Assembly: GCF_023703775.1 (NCBI RefSeq)
Contig: NZ_CP098514.1
Span: 868,001-932,000 of the forward strand
Direction: 5' to 3'
Length of the DNA stretch: 64,000 nt
Source of the DNA: Haloplanus sp. GDY1
GTDB taxonomy: Archaea; Halobacteriota; Halobacteria; Halobacteriales; Haloferacaceae
Shown here: positions 9,220 to 18,653 of the stretch, one piece after another
Numbering within the stretch: the first letter of the stretch is position 1
Layout: each line of letters starts with the position of its first letter
Program-made: the position numbers and the translations under genes
Notes under the pieces: model-generated
The model's input: the letters and a program-made list of their open reading frames with translations, nothing else
What the model was told of the DNA's origin: nothing
Databases searched by the model: none

Positions 9220-12200
9220 CTACGCGGTGGTGTTCCCTCCCGAGGAGTCCTCGACGATCTCGATGGCCGACACTTTCGCGTTGTCGTTGACGGCTTCGAA
9301 GTCGACGTCGAGGGTGTCGTCGTCGGCCGACACCTGGAACGTCTCGACCGTCCCGACGAACCGACTGCCGCCGGCGGCCTCGTAGGGCTCGTAACTCTCG
9401 ACGAGCGTCTCGTTGTCGACGGTGATGTCGAACAGCCGCGGCGCGGCCGAACTGTTCTCGTAGTCGCCGCCGTAGGTGCCGATCTCGGCGAAGTAGAGCC
9501 GGACCTCGTAGCTCTGGTTCGCCTCGGCCGGGAACTCGTAGGCGAGCGTCCCGCCGTCGTACCGCTCCGACTCGAACAGCGCTTCCGGCGTCCCTGCGGG
9601 CACCGACGAGTCGAACGCGATGTCGAAGTCGTCGCTGTAGGTCTGTTGGCCGTTGACCATGTACGGCGAGGGACTACCGCCGGTGTCCCCGCCCCACGCC
9701 GGGCCGCCGTCGCCGGCCGCGACCTCGGCGCCGCCGGCGTTCACGCGGTAGAGGACGTTACCCTGGACCGGTTCGGTGACCGTCACCGTCGTCGTCGCCG
9801 TGCCGGTGGCGCCGTCGTCGTCGGTGACGGTCAGTTCGACGTCGTAGTCGCCGGCGCTCGTGAACGTGTGATCGACCTGCTGGCCGGTGGCGTCGGTCGT
9901 GCCGTCGCCGTCGAAGTCCCACGCGTAGGACTGGATCGTCCCGTCCAGGTCGCCGGACCCGGCCGCGTCGAAGCTCACCGTCTCGTCGACGGTGATCGAC
10001 GACTGGTTCGCCGTCGCCGACGCGTACGGGGCCTCGTTTTGCGCCGATCCGCCGACCTCGATCACCTCGATGGCGTTCACCTGCGGGTTCGGGTCGTCGA
10101 CGCTGCTCGGCCCGTGGAAGAAGTCCAGGTCGATGGTCCCGTCGCTGGTCACCGTGTAGCTCTCCATGTGACCGACGTTGTCCCCGGAGTTGGCGACGAT
10201 GTCGTAGTTCTCCTCGACGGTCGTGCCGTCGATGGCGACGTCGAACGCCCGGACGCCGGCCGATCCGGCGAACTGGTCGGCGTAGTAGAGGCGCAGTTCG
10301 ACGGTGTCACCCTGGGGCACGTCGAGTTCCCACTGCATCTCCGGGCCTTCGGGCGGGTCGCCGAGTTCGGTCGCGAACACCTGCTCCGGCGTGGAGTTCG
10401 GCACCGTCGAGTCGACCGAACTGGCCGGTCCGCGGTTCGGCGAGTCGGCGACGCCGTTGTAGTAGGTCGTGTCGCCGGCGGGGACCCCGATCCACTGGGG
10501 CCCGTCGTCGACCGCCGAGACGTTCGGCCCGCCGGCGTTCAGCCGGTAGAGGATCGACGGTGACGGCGCCGGCTCCGTGACCGTGACGTTGACGGTCCGG
10601 CTGTCGGTCAGCCCCGCGCCGTCCGTCGCCGTGACGGTCACCTGGTAGGTGCCGGCGTCGCCGGACTGCGGGTCGAGCGTCAGGTTCCCGGTGCCGTCGC
10701 CGTCGTCGGTGAACGTCGCGAACGCCGGGAGGCCCGAGGCCGAGAGCGTCGGCGTGTCGGCGTCGTCGCTCGCCGTGACCGCCACGTCGAGGCTCTGGCC
10801 CGCCTCGACGCTCTGGTCCCCGATCGGGGCGAGCGTCGGCGGCTGGTTGGCCGCGCCGACGGTGACCGTCGTCGTCGCCGTGTCGGTGGCGCCGTCGTCG
10901 TCGGTGACGGTCAGGTTCACCGCGTACGTGCCCGCGCTGTCGAACGTGTTGGTGACCTGCGAGCCGGTGGCGTCGGTCGTGCCGTCGCCGTCGAAGTCCC
11001 ACTCGTAGGAGACGATCGAGCCGTCGGTGTCGCCGGAGCCGGCCGCGTCGAAGGCGACCGCGTCGCCGGCGGTCACCGACGTCTCGTTGGCCGCGACCGA
11101 CGCCGTCGGCGGCTGGTTCGTGTCGCCGGGATCGGAGACGTTGACGACCTCGATCCCCTGGATCACCGGGTTCACGTCGCCGGCGTCGGATCCCTGGGCG
11201 AAGTCGACGTCCACGGTGCCGTCGCTCGTCACCGTGAACGTCTCGGTGTGGCCCGTGGCGTCGCCACCGGCGGCCGCGATGATGTCGAAGTTCGTGAGCT
11301 CCTGGGTCCCCTCGACGGAGACGTTGAAGTGTCGATCACCGGGCGCGGCGGTGTCCGAGAAGATGTCGGCGAAGTGGAGCCGAATCTCGACGGTCGTGCC
11401 GGCCTCGACGGGGAACTCCCACTGCATGGTCGGCGACGACGGCGGGTCACCGCGCTCGGATTCGAGGACCACGAGCGGGACGTACTCCGGGACCGTCCCG
11501 TCCGTGCTCGTGACCGCGTCGTAACTGCTGGGGTTGTTCGCCAGGCTGAAGGCATCGCTGCCGGTGTTGTGGTACTGGCTCGGCGACGACGAGTTGTCGA
11601 CGCTCCAGACCGGACCGTCGTCGAGCGATTCGACGGTCGGTCCGCCGGCGTTGATCCGGTAGAGGACGTCCGCCGGCCCCTGGACGGACGCCGTGACGGT
11701 GACAGTCTGGGTCGCCGTGTCGGTGGCGCCGTCGTCGTCGGTGACGGTCAGTGCGACGTCGTAGTCGCCGGCGCTCGTGAAGTTCGTCGTCGCCGTCGGT
11801 CCCGTCGCGTCGGTCGTTCCGTCGCCGTCGAAGTCCCACTCGTAGGACGCGATCGAACCGTCCGGATCGCTCGACCCGGCCGCGTCGAAGGTGACGTCCT
11901 CACCCGTCTCGGGGTCGGTCGGCGCGGCGGTGAACGACGCCGTCGGGTCCTGGTTCGTCGCGGCGGTCGGATCGTACTTCAGCACGACGACGTCGGAGGT
12001 GAGCCCCGTGTCACCCTCGCCGTCGTCAGCGACCGCCATGAAGTAGTTGTAGCCGCCCTCGGCGGAGGAGTTGAGCAGGGTCACCGGGATCTCGGCCGTC
12101 CCGTCCCCTCCGATCGTCGCGGTGTAAGCGGTCGAGTAGGCGTCCTCGGCGCCGACGACCTTGTTGGCCTCCAGGGTGTCGACGTCGTACCCGCCCGACA

Positions 12201-15200
12201 GGCCGTTGCCCTGGACGTAGAGCGCCGCCTCCGTGTGGAGTAGATGCACCGTCTCACCCGGCTGGCCGGTGACCGTGATCGTCTGCTGGTCGTCGGTCAC
12301 GACCGCGCCGCTGTAGGTCGGCGCACCGCCGGCCGCGCCGAGGGTGACGTTCGCCGCGTCGATGCTCGGCGCCGGGGCGACCGTCGCGTCGGCGACGGCC
12401 TGTCCGCCGGCGACGCTCCCGTCGCTGAACAGGTGGGTCGTCTGGGTCGCGCCGTTCGCGTACTCCACGGTCACCTCGGTCCCCGACAGTTCGAGGCCGG
12501 AGACGCCGCCGGTGGTCGCCGGGCCGGGCGCGCTCGCGCCCTTGATGCTGTTGGGGTCCATGTCGACCGTGTACTGGAGCGTCTCGCCGGCGCCGAAGTC
12601 GGTGAACTCGAGCTGCTGGACGTCCCAGCCGTCGTCCGGGTCGGCGCCGTTGTGGTACTCCGCGAAGCCAGTCGTCGTCGAGCCGCCGACGCCGTCGTAG
12701 ACGTCGAAGCCCTCGCCGGCGACGTCGCCGGCCGTGCCGTTCGGATCGAGCACCAGATCCGGCAGGAGCGCGGCGTCGTGGTCCATCGCCACGCTCTCGA
12801 TGGGCACGTCGCCCGTGTTCTCGATCCGGACGCCGTAGCTCCCGTTGCCGCCGGAGATGGCGGTGTCGACGCCCGCCGTGTTGTCGGTGGTGACCTCGAT
12901 CAGCGCCGAGGGGTTCGCGGCCCCGGGCTGGCTGACGGTGACCGTCTGGGTCGCCGTGTCGGTGGCGCCGTCGTCGTCGGTGACGGTCAGTGCGACGTCG
13001 TAGTCGCCGGCGCTCGTGAAGTTCGTCGTCGCCGTCGGTCCCGTCGCGTCGGTCGTCCCGTCGCCGTCGAAGTCCCACTCGTAGGACGCGATCGAACCGT
13101 CGAGGTCGCTCGACCCGGCCGCGTCGAAGGTGATCTGCTCGTCGACCTCCGGCGCGCTCGGCGCGTAGGTGTACGACGCCGTCGGCGGGGTGTTACCGTC
13201 GCCCGAGACCGACACGACCTCGATGGCGTTGACGAACGGGTTCGTATCCGGCGTCCCGGAGCCGTGGAAGAAGTCCAGGTCGATCGTGCCGTCGCTCGTG
13301 ACGGTGAACGACTCCATGTGACCGGTGTTGTAGCCGGCCTCGGCGATCGGGTCGTAGCCGTCCAGCACCGTCTGGTTCTCGATCTCGGCGTCGAAGTTCC
13401 GCTGGTTCGGCTCCGGCTGCGGAGCCAGTTCGTCGGCGAAGTAGAGGCGCACCTCCACCGTCTCGCCGTCGGGCACGTCGAGTTCCCACTGCATCTCGGG
13501 TCCCGCGGGCGGATCGCCGAGTTCGGTCGCGAACACCTGCTCCGGCGTGGAGTTCGGCACCGTCGAGTCGACCGAACTGGCCGGTCCGCGATTCGGCGAG
13601 TCGGCGACGCCGTTGTAGTAGGTCGTGTCGCCGGCGGCGACGCCGAGCCACTGGGGCCCGTCGTCGACCGCCGAGACGTTCGGCCCGCCGGCGTTCAGCC
13701 GGTAGAGCACCTGCCCGGCCGTCGGGGCCGGACTCACCTGGATCGTCTCCGTCGCCGTGCCGGTCGCGCCGTCGTCGTCGGTGACGGTCAGTTCGACCGC
13801 GTAGGTGCCGGGGCTCGCGAACGCGTGGGTGACCTGCTGGCCGGTGGCGTCGACGACGCCGTCGCCGTCGACGTCCCACTCGTAGGAGACGATCGAGCCG
13901 TCGGGATCGGTCGACCCCGAGCCGTCGAAGGCGACCGCGTCGCCGGCGGTGATCGACGTCTCGTTGGCGGCGATGGACGCGCTCGGGTCCTGGTTCGACG
14001 GCTCGACCGTCTCGCCCTCCGCCCACGTGTCGATCAGCAGCTGCAGTTCGGGCGTGGTGATCGTCTCACCGTAGCCCGGGACGACCTCGTCTTCCGCCCA
14101 CCAGTTGATGGCGAGCTGGAGTTCCTGCGTGTCGATCTCGTCGGCCGGCGCGTTCTGCCCCGCGATGACCTCGGCGAGGGTCTGGTCGCCGTCGGTCCCG
14201 TTGTCGACCGCCACGATCTCGATGCCCGAGACCATCGGGTCGTCGCTGACGTGCAGGAGGTCGATGTCGAGGGTTCCGTCGGACGGCGTGACCGTGAAGT
14301 TCTTCGTCGTGCCGACGTCGTGGCCGACGTCCTCGTGGATCTCGTAGTCGTCGAGCACCTGCTGGCCCTCGATCTCGGCGTCGAAGATCCGCGGGCCGTT
14401 CTCCTCGCCGGAGTCGGACTGCGTCCCGTCCGGACCGTACCACGAGGTCTCGGCGAAGTGGAGGCGGACCTGGTAGCTCTGGCCGGCGGTGACCGGGAAC
14501 TCCCACTCCTGGGAGCCGTTGTCGTTGCCGTCCCAGCGGTGGGACTGGAACATGAGTTCCGGCGTTCCCGGCGGCACCGACGGGTCGAACGTGATCGAGT
14601 CGTCGGTGGTGGCGGTGCTGTCGGTCGTGATCCGGTACGGCGACGGATCGCTCCCGGTGTCGGCGTCCCAGTCCGGACCGCCGTCGGTCGCGGTGATCGA
14701 CGGGCCGGCGGCGTTGACGCGGTAGACGACCTCGCCGTCGGTTGGCTGATCGCCGTCGCCGGCGTCGGTCACGGTGATCGTCGCCGTCTCGCCGTCCGAG
14801 AGCCCGTCGTCGTCAGTGACGGTCAGGCTCACCTGGTAGGTGTCGGCCGTCGAGTAGTTGTGGACGACCTGCTGGCCGGTGGCGTCGGTCGTGCCGTCGC
14901 CGTCGAAGTCCCACTCGTAGGACTGGATCGTCCCGTCCGAGTCGGTCGATCCCGACGCGTCGAAGACGACGTCCTCGCCGGTCTCCGGGGCGGACGGCAC
15001 CACGGAGAACGAGGCCGAGGGCGCCTGCTCGACGGCCGTGGGATCCTCGGGCGTCACTTCGATGAAGTCCCACGTCGCCGGGAAGGTCGCGTAGCCGTTG
15101 GTCGTCGAGTAGGTCCCGACCGCCAGCCCGCCGTCGCTGCCGTCGAGCCAGGCGTCGGGGATCGACGTCGTCCCGACGGTCACGTTCTGCCCGCCGTCGA

Positions 15201-18200
15201 CGGCGTACTCGGCCGTCACCGTGTCGTTCGTCGGGTCGACGTGCATCCAGAGGTCGATGCGCTTGTTGTCGCCGACGACCGCCGAGTCCTGGGGCATGTT
15301 CACCAGGCTCAGCGAGCCGTCGACCTCCTTCGTGAACTCGACGCCGCCGTCGCCGCCGTGGGCGGTCACGACGAGTTTCGACCAGTTGTCCTGATCGCCG
15401 GTGCCGAGGAAGACCCCGACCTGCTGGTTGCCGTCGGAGCCACCCTGTGGGGTCTGGCCGCCGTCATCGGGGAACGGGTCCTGGACGACGGTGTGGACCG
15501 TGAAGTTCTCGCTCGGCGGGTTCACGCCGAACTGGAACCCGTTTTTCATGTCGTTCTCCGGCGTGCCCGCGTCGCCCGCGTCGACCTCGTTGATGACCAG
15601 GTCCTGCGACGCGCCGCCCTTGAAGATGTTCTCGTCCTCGTAGAGGTCGGCGTAGTCGGTGCCGTTGGTCATCAGGCCCGTGAACCCGAGGTCGAGGAGC
15701 GTCCCGGGGTAGGAGGCGGCCTGGAAGTTCCGCTCGACGGGCAGCGTCGTCGACAGCCCGTTGTCGGCGTCGATGGCGAACGGATCCTCCGTGTCGGGGA
15801 TGCCGTCGTTGTCGTCGTCGGGATCGTTCAGGTTGGACGTCCCGTCGTCGTCGTAGTCGGTGGGCTGTGACGCCGCCGAACAGGGGTCGGTCCCCGCGTC
15901 GATCTCGTCGGCGTTGTCGTAGCCGTCCCCGTCCTCGTCCAGGGTCGGGTCGTCGGCGCCGGTACAGGTCTCGGGATCGGTCTGTTCGTAGTCGTTCGGC
16001 TCGAACGCGACGATCCCGTCGCTGCCGCCGAAGCCCGGTCCAGCGGGGTTGCTGCTGTACCGCACCACCCACACGGTGCCCGGGAACTTCTCGTCGTCAC
16101 CCTGTGCGGTGACGTCGAGCGGGATCGACCCGAACCCGGAGAAGATCTGCGTGTTCGAGGTGGCGTCCGTGCCGTCCGCCGTCAGCTGGACGCGGTGAAC
16201 GGTGTTGTCGAAGCTCGCGATGAGCAGGTCGCTCTGCATCTCCCCGCCGAAGTTCGAGGCGGTGTACTCGGTCATCCCGTTCGTCGACGCACCGAACTCC
16301 GCGATGGAGCCGTCGTCGGGGAAGTCCCCGCTCGACGGGTGTTCGTACTGGCACTCCTCGGGGTTGGCCATGCTGAACGGAACCGGCGTGAAGCTGGCGT
16401 TGAAGTCGAGCACCTTGTCGGTGGCACCGGTCGCCGGATCGTACAGCCCCGCCACGCTCGGACTCGCCCGCGTGGGGTTCGGATGGCCGGCGTAGAAGCC
16501 CTCGCCCGGGATGTAGTGGATCTGGTCGGGACCGCCGAAGCTACCGGAGCTGTCGGCGTTGGTACAGCCGCCCTGAACGGAGACGGGGACGCCCCCGCTC
16601 CCGTCCGGCCCGTTGTCGCTGGCGTACATCTGCCCGTCCTCGGAGATGATGACGTCGTAGGGGTTGCGGTAGCCGGGCGAGTAGACCTGCACGGGGCCGT
16701 TCACCGTGAGCTTCCCCTGGTTGCGCCCGTCGAGGCCACCCCACGGGGCGTCGGTCGGCGCGACGGACTCGTCGGGCTGGAGCGTGGGGAGGTCGTACTT
16801 GATCGGGTCGCCGTCCGCGTCCGTCTCGGTCGGCATCGAGTCGATCTGATCGAGGTCGATCGAGAGGATCGCCGCCGAGGTGGCGTACTCGGGGAGGTAG
16901 CGGAACTGGTTCCCCGGCGCGCCGTGCATCGTGTGGCCGCCGTTGGCCAGGTACAGCGTGTTCGTCGTCTCGTTCAGCGCCAGTCCGTTGGGCGAGTGCG
17001 CCTCGGAGGACCGGGCGATGCCGCGGACGAGCTGGACGTGGTTCCAGGACGATCCCGTCCACGTCAGCCGGGAGACCACACCGGAGTTCGTGTCGATGGA
17101 CTCCGACGGCGGATCGTGTCCGCCGACGTTGAACCGCGGATCGCTGGAGGAGACGTAGATCACGGGGTTCTCGGCCGTCCCCTCGACGAGGATCCCGGTG
17201 ACCTGCCGTTCGTCGGCGTCGGAGCCGGTGTAGACGCTCCCGTCGTCGTTGTGGTTGGTGATGTCGTCGACGACGCCCGTGATCTCCTCGACGCCCGTCA
17301 CCTCGTAGTCGTTCTCACCCTGGCGCTCGACGGTGAACGCCTTGATGACGCCGGACTCCTGGGCGACGTACAGCCGCCCGTCCGGACCGAAGTCAAGCGC
17401 GGTCCCGCTGGTGATGTTCGTCGTGAGGACGCTGGAGTCGAACCCGACCGGGATGTTGCTGCTCGCGTCACCCGCCAGATCGACGGTCGTCGGCGTGTTG
17501 TTACCCGAGTGGCTGACCTCCAGCGTCGCTCCCTTCGCGCCCGCGCTGTCGGGCGCGAACGTGACCGGGATGCTCGTCGACTCGCCGGGCTGGAGCGTGA
17601 CGCTGCCGGAGTCGTCGAAGCCGTCGGAGAACTCGCTCGCGTCGGGGCCGACGATCGACGTGCTCTCGACGGTGATCGTCGGATCACCGTCGTCGCCGAG
17701 GTTCGTCAACTGCACCGACTCGGTCGTGGTGTCGTCGATCACGGTCGGTCCGAAGTCGACCGTCGAGGGAGCGGCGCCGAGTTCGTTCGGCGACGGCTCC
17801 GACTGGACGATCTCGATGGCGTTGACGAAGGGGTTCGTGTCGGACGCGCCCGATCCGTGGAAGAAGTCGATGTCGACCGTGCCGTCGCTGGTCGTCGTGA
17901 ACGACTTCATCGTGCCCACGTTGTGGCCGACGTCGTCGTTGGGATCGTAGCTCTGGAGCACGGTCGAGCCCTCGATCTCCACGTCGAAGGAGCGGTCCTG
18001 TGCGTGCTGGTCCGCGAAGTAGAGACGCACTTCGACCTGCGTGCCGTCCGGCACGTCGAACTCCCACTGCATCTCCTCGCCGCCCGGCGGGTCGCCGATC
18101 TCGTTGACGAACACCTCGTCGGGTGTGTCCGCCGGCACGCTCGCATCGATCGAGGAGGCCGCCGAACCGGACGGTGTATCGCCCGCCGCATCCCCGTTGA

Positions 18201-18414
18201 AGTAGGTCGTCGACGAGGCGCTCACCCCCTCCCAGTCCGGCCCGGAATCCAGGGCGGTGAGCGTGTCCCCGCCCGCGTTCACTCGATACAGGGTCGTGGG
18301 CGCCGCGGACGCGACGCCGGAACCCAGGGCGACCGTCCCCGCGAAGACGGACGTCACCATGAGTATCGAGACCAGTACCGCCGCCAGTCGGTTGTTCGTT
18401 CCCGGCAAGTGCAT
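9220..18414 (-). CDS. Giant secreted malectin/PKD multidomain protein (3064 residues)
   Basis: Signal peptide ends near residue 38 (GVASA|A). Approximate domains: malectin-like 1 (40-200); choice-of-anchor/ASPM-like beta domain (205-315); six-bladed propeller resembling glucose/sorbosone dehydrogenases (320-810, with DFGPDGRLYV and SPNGLALN); calcium-type TSP3 repeats (817-882, DEDGDGYDNADE); LamG-like domain (885-1120); PKD1 (1127-1215); malectin 2 (1226-1403); two dockerin-like repeats (1410-1472); PKD2; malectin 3; PKD3 (to ~1826); an unassigned beta-rich region (1835-2151); PKD4; malectin 4; PKD5; a cadherin/He_PIG-like Ig domain (2520-2615); malectin 5; PKD6; malectin 6 at the C-terminus. 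Malectin folds bind glycans. No glycoside-hydrolase motif is visible and there is no C-terminal anchor, so attachment may be through the dockerin repeats to the neighbouring cohesins. Confidence 0.85.
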   Translation of the reverse strand: MHLPGTNNRLAAVLVSILMVTSVFAGTVALGSGVASAAPTTLYRVNAGGDTLTALDSGPDWEGVSASSTTYFNGDAAGDTPSGSAASSIDASVPADTPDEVFVNEIGDPPGGEEMQWEFDVPDGTQVEVRLYFADQHAQDRSFDVEIEGSTVLQSYDPNDDVGHNVGTMKSFTTTSDGTVDIDFFHGSGASDTNPFVNAIEIVQSEPSPNELGAAPSTVDFGPTVIDDTTTESVQLTNLGDDGDPTITVESTSIVGPDASEFSDGFDDSGSVTLQPGESTSIPVTFAPDSAGAKGATLEVSHSGNNTPTTVDLAGDASSNIPVGFDSSVLTTNITSGTALDFGPDGRLYVAQESGVIKAFTVERQGENDYEVTGVEEITGVVDDITNHNDDGSVYTGSDADERQVTGILVEGTAENPVIYVSSSDPRFNVGGHDPPSESIDTNSGVVSRLTWTGSSWNHVQLVRGIARSSEAHSPNGLALNETTNTLYLANGGHTMHGAPGNQFRYLPEYATSAAILSIDLDQIDSMPTETDADGDPIKYDLPTLQPDESVAPTDAPWGGLDGRNQGKLTVNGPVQVYSPGYRNPYDVIISEDGQMYASDNGPDGSGGVPVSVQGGCTNADSSGSFGGPDQIHYIPGEGFYAGHPNPTRASPSVAGLYDPATGATDKVLDFNASFTPVPFSMANPEECQYEHPSSGDFPDDGSIAEFGASTNGMTEYTASNFGGEMQSDLLIASFDNTVHRVQLTADGTDATSNTQIFSGFGSIPLDVTAQGDDEKFPGTVWVVRYSSNPAGPGFGGSDGIVAFEPNDYEQTDPETCTGADDPTLDEDGDGYDNADEIDAGTDPCSAASQPTDYDDDGTSNLNDPDDDNDGIPDTEDPFAIDADNGLSTTLPVERNFQAASYPGTLLDLGFTGLMTNGTDYADLYEDENIFKGGASQDLVINEVDAGDAGTPENDMKNGFQFGVNPPSENFTVHTVVQDPFPDDGGQTPQGGSDGNQQVGVFLGTGDQDNWSKLVVTAHGGDGGVEFTKEVDGSLSLVNMPQDSAVVGDNKRIDLWMHVDPTNDTVTAEYAVDGGQNVTVGTTSIPDAWLDGSDGGLAVGTYSTTNGYATFPATWDFIEVTPEDPTAVEQAPSASFSVVPSAPETGEDVVFDASGSTDSDGTIQSYEWDFDGDGTTDATGQQVVHNYSTADTYQVSLTVTDDDGLSDGETATITVTDAGDGDQPTDGEVVYRVNAAGPSITATDGGPDWDADTGSDPSPYRITTDSTATTDDSITFDPSVPPGTPELMFQSHRWDGNDNGSQEWEFPVTAGQSYQVRLHFAETSWYGPDGTQSDSGEENGPRIFDAEIEGQQVLDDYEIHEDVGHDVGTTKNFTVTPSDGTLDIDLLHVSDDPMVSGIEIVAVDNGTDGDQTLAEVIAGQNAPADEIDTQELQLAINWWAEDEVVPGYGETITTPELQLLIDTWAEGETVEPSNQDPSASIAANETSITAGDAVAFDGSGSTDPDGSIVSYEWDVDGDGVVDATGQQVTHAFASPGTYAVELTVTDDDGATGTATETIQVSPAPTAGQVLYRLNAGGPNVSAVDDGPQWLGVAAGDTTYYNGVADSPNRGPASSVDSTVPNSTPEQVFATELGDPPAGPEMQWELDVPDGETVEVRLYFADELAPQPEPNQRNFDAEIENQTVLDGYDPIAEAGYNTGHMESFTVTSDGTIDLDFFHGSGTPDTNPFVNAIEVVSVSGDGNTPPTASYTYAPSAPEVDEQITFDAAGSSDLDGSIASYEWDFDGDGTTDATGPTATTNFTSAGDYDVALTVTDDDGATDTATQTVTVSQPGAANPSALIEVTTDNTAGVDTAISGGNGSYGVRIENTGDVPIESVAMDHDAALLPDLVLDPNGTAGDVAGEGFDVYDGVGGSTTTGFAEYHNGADPDDGWDVQQLEFTDFGAGETLQYTVDMDPNSIKGASAPGPATTGGVSGLELSGTEVTVEYANGATQTTHLFSDGSVAGGQAVADATVAPAPSIDAANVTLGAAGGAPTYSGAVVTDDQQTITVTGQPGETVHLLHTEAALYVQGNGLSGGYDVDTLEANKVVGAEDAYSTAYTATIGGDGTAEIPVTLLNSSAEGGYNYFMAVADDGEGDTGLTSDVVVLKYDPTAATNQDPTASFTAAPTDPETGEDVTFDAAGSSDPDGSIASYEWDFDGDGTTDATGPTATTNFTSAGDYDVALTVTDDDGATDTATQTVTVTASVQGPADVLYRINAGGPTVESLDDGPVWSVDNSSSPSQYHNTGSDAFSLANNPSSYDAVTSTDGTVPEYVPLVVLESERGDPPSSPTMQWEFPVEAGTTVEIRLHFADIFSDTAAPGDRHFNVSVEGTQELTNFDIIAAAGGDATGHTETFTVTSDGTVDVDFAQGSDAGDVNPVIQGIEVVNVSDPGDTNQPPTASVAANETSVTAGDAVAFDAAGSGDTDGSIVSYEWDFDGDGTTDATGSQVTNTFDSAGTYAVNLTVTDDDGATDTATTTVTVGAANQPPTLAPIGDQSVEAGQSLDVAVTASDDADTPTLSASGLPAFATFTDDGDGTGNLTLDPQSGDAGTYQVTVTATDGAGLTDSRTVNVTVTEPAPSPSILYRLNAGGPNVSAVDDGPQWIGVPAGDTTYYNGVADSPNRGPASSVDSTVPNSTPEQVFATELGDPPEGPEMQWELDVPQGDTVELRLYYADQFAGSAGVRAFDVAIDGTTVEENYDIVANSGDNVGHMESYTVTSDGTIDLDFFHGPSSVDDPNPQVNAIEVIEVGGSAQNEAPYASATANQSSITVDETVSFDAAGSGDLDGTIQSYAWDFDGDGTTDATGQQVDHTFTSAGDYDVELTVTDDDGATGTATTTVTVTEPVQGNVLYRVNAGGAEVAAGDGGPAWGGDTGGSPSPYMVNGQQTYSDDFDIAFDSSVPAGTPEALFESERYDGGTLAYEFPAEANQSYEVRLYFAEIGTYGGDYENSSAAPRLFDITVDNETLVESYEPYEAAGGSRFVGTVETFQVSADDDTLDVDFEAVNDNAKVSAIEIVEDSSGGNTTA
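10359..10551. repeat. Internal direct DNA repeat, copy in malectin 5
   Basis: These 193 bases match 13515-13707 (malectin 3) with about four mismatches by eye, offset 3156 bases (1052 codons, in frame). This points to recent duplication or gene conversion between the two malectin modules. Confidence 0.85.
11705..11894. repeat. Internal direct DNA repeat, copy in PKD4
   Basis: These 190 bases match 12944-13133 (PKD3) with about four mismatches by eye, offset 1239 bases (413 codons, in frame). Recombination between them would delete the unassigned region and one PKD. Confidence 0.85.
12944..13133. repeat. Internal direct DNA repeat, copy in PKD3
   Basis: Partner of 11705-11894. Confidence 0.85.
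13515..13707. repeat. Internal direct DNA repeat, copy in malectin 3
   Basis: Partner of 10359-10551. Confidence 0.85.
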
Positions 18415-18451
18415 TCACCTGCTACGGGAAACGCTCACACACACGCACGGG

Positions 18452-18460
18452 TAGTTATTA
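18452..18460 (-). promoter_or_regulatory. Possible TATA-like element of the giant gene
   Basis: TAGTTATTA is the most AT-rich stretch before the ATG at 18414, about 40 bases upstream. A Shine-Dalgarno-like AGGTGA lies directly before the ATG on the minus strand. A short leader would result. Confidence 0.35.
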
Positions 18461-18653
18461 GCTCGATGACATCTGGTATCGGAACGATGCGATTCGGTAT
18501 CGGGCCGATGAACGGGCGGCCCCGAGCGCTAACGAGACGATAACGGGAGCGACGCGGACGACCCGGCTCCGCGTCGGCGTCGTACGGCTACCGGCCGACG
18601 TCCTGCGATTAACGGCCGCATAACCGGTCGCCGGGCCGGTGGTCGGCGCGGCG

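Noticed and set aside
12244-15870. Very long open frame (1208 codons) opposite the giant gene, with other long antisense frames (124-2895, 3507-6389, 16195-18543).
   Set aside because: High GC with GC-biased third positions leaves antisense frames open. Their translations are Arg/Val/Gly-rich with no domains, while the opposite strand has clear families.
6310-18414. A true cellulosome with cellulases.
   Set aside because: No glycoside hydrolase, lyase or esterase motif is visible in the three proteins or nearby genes; only binding and scaffold-type domains are seen.
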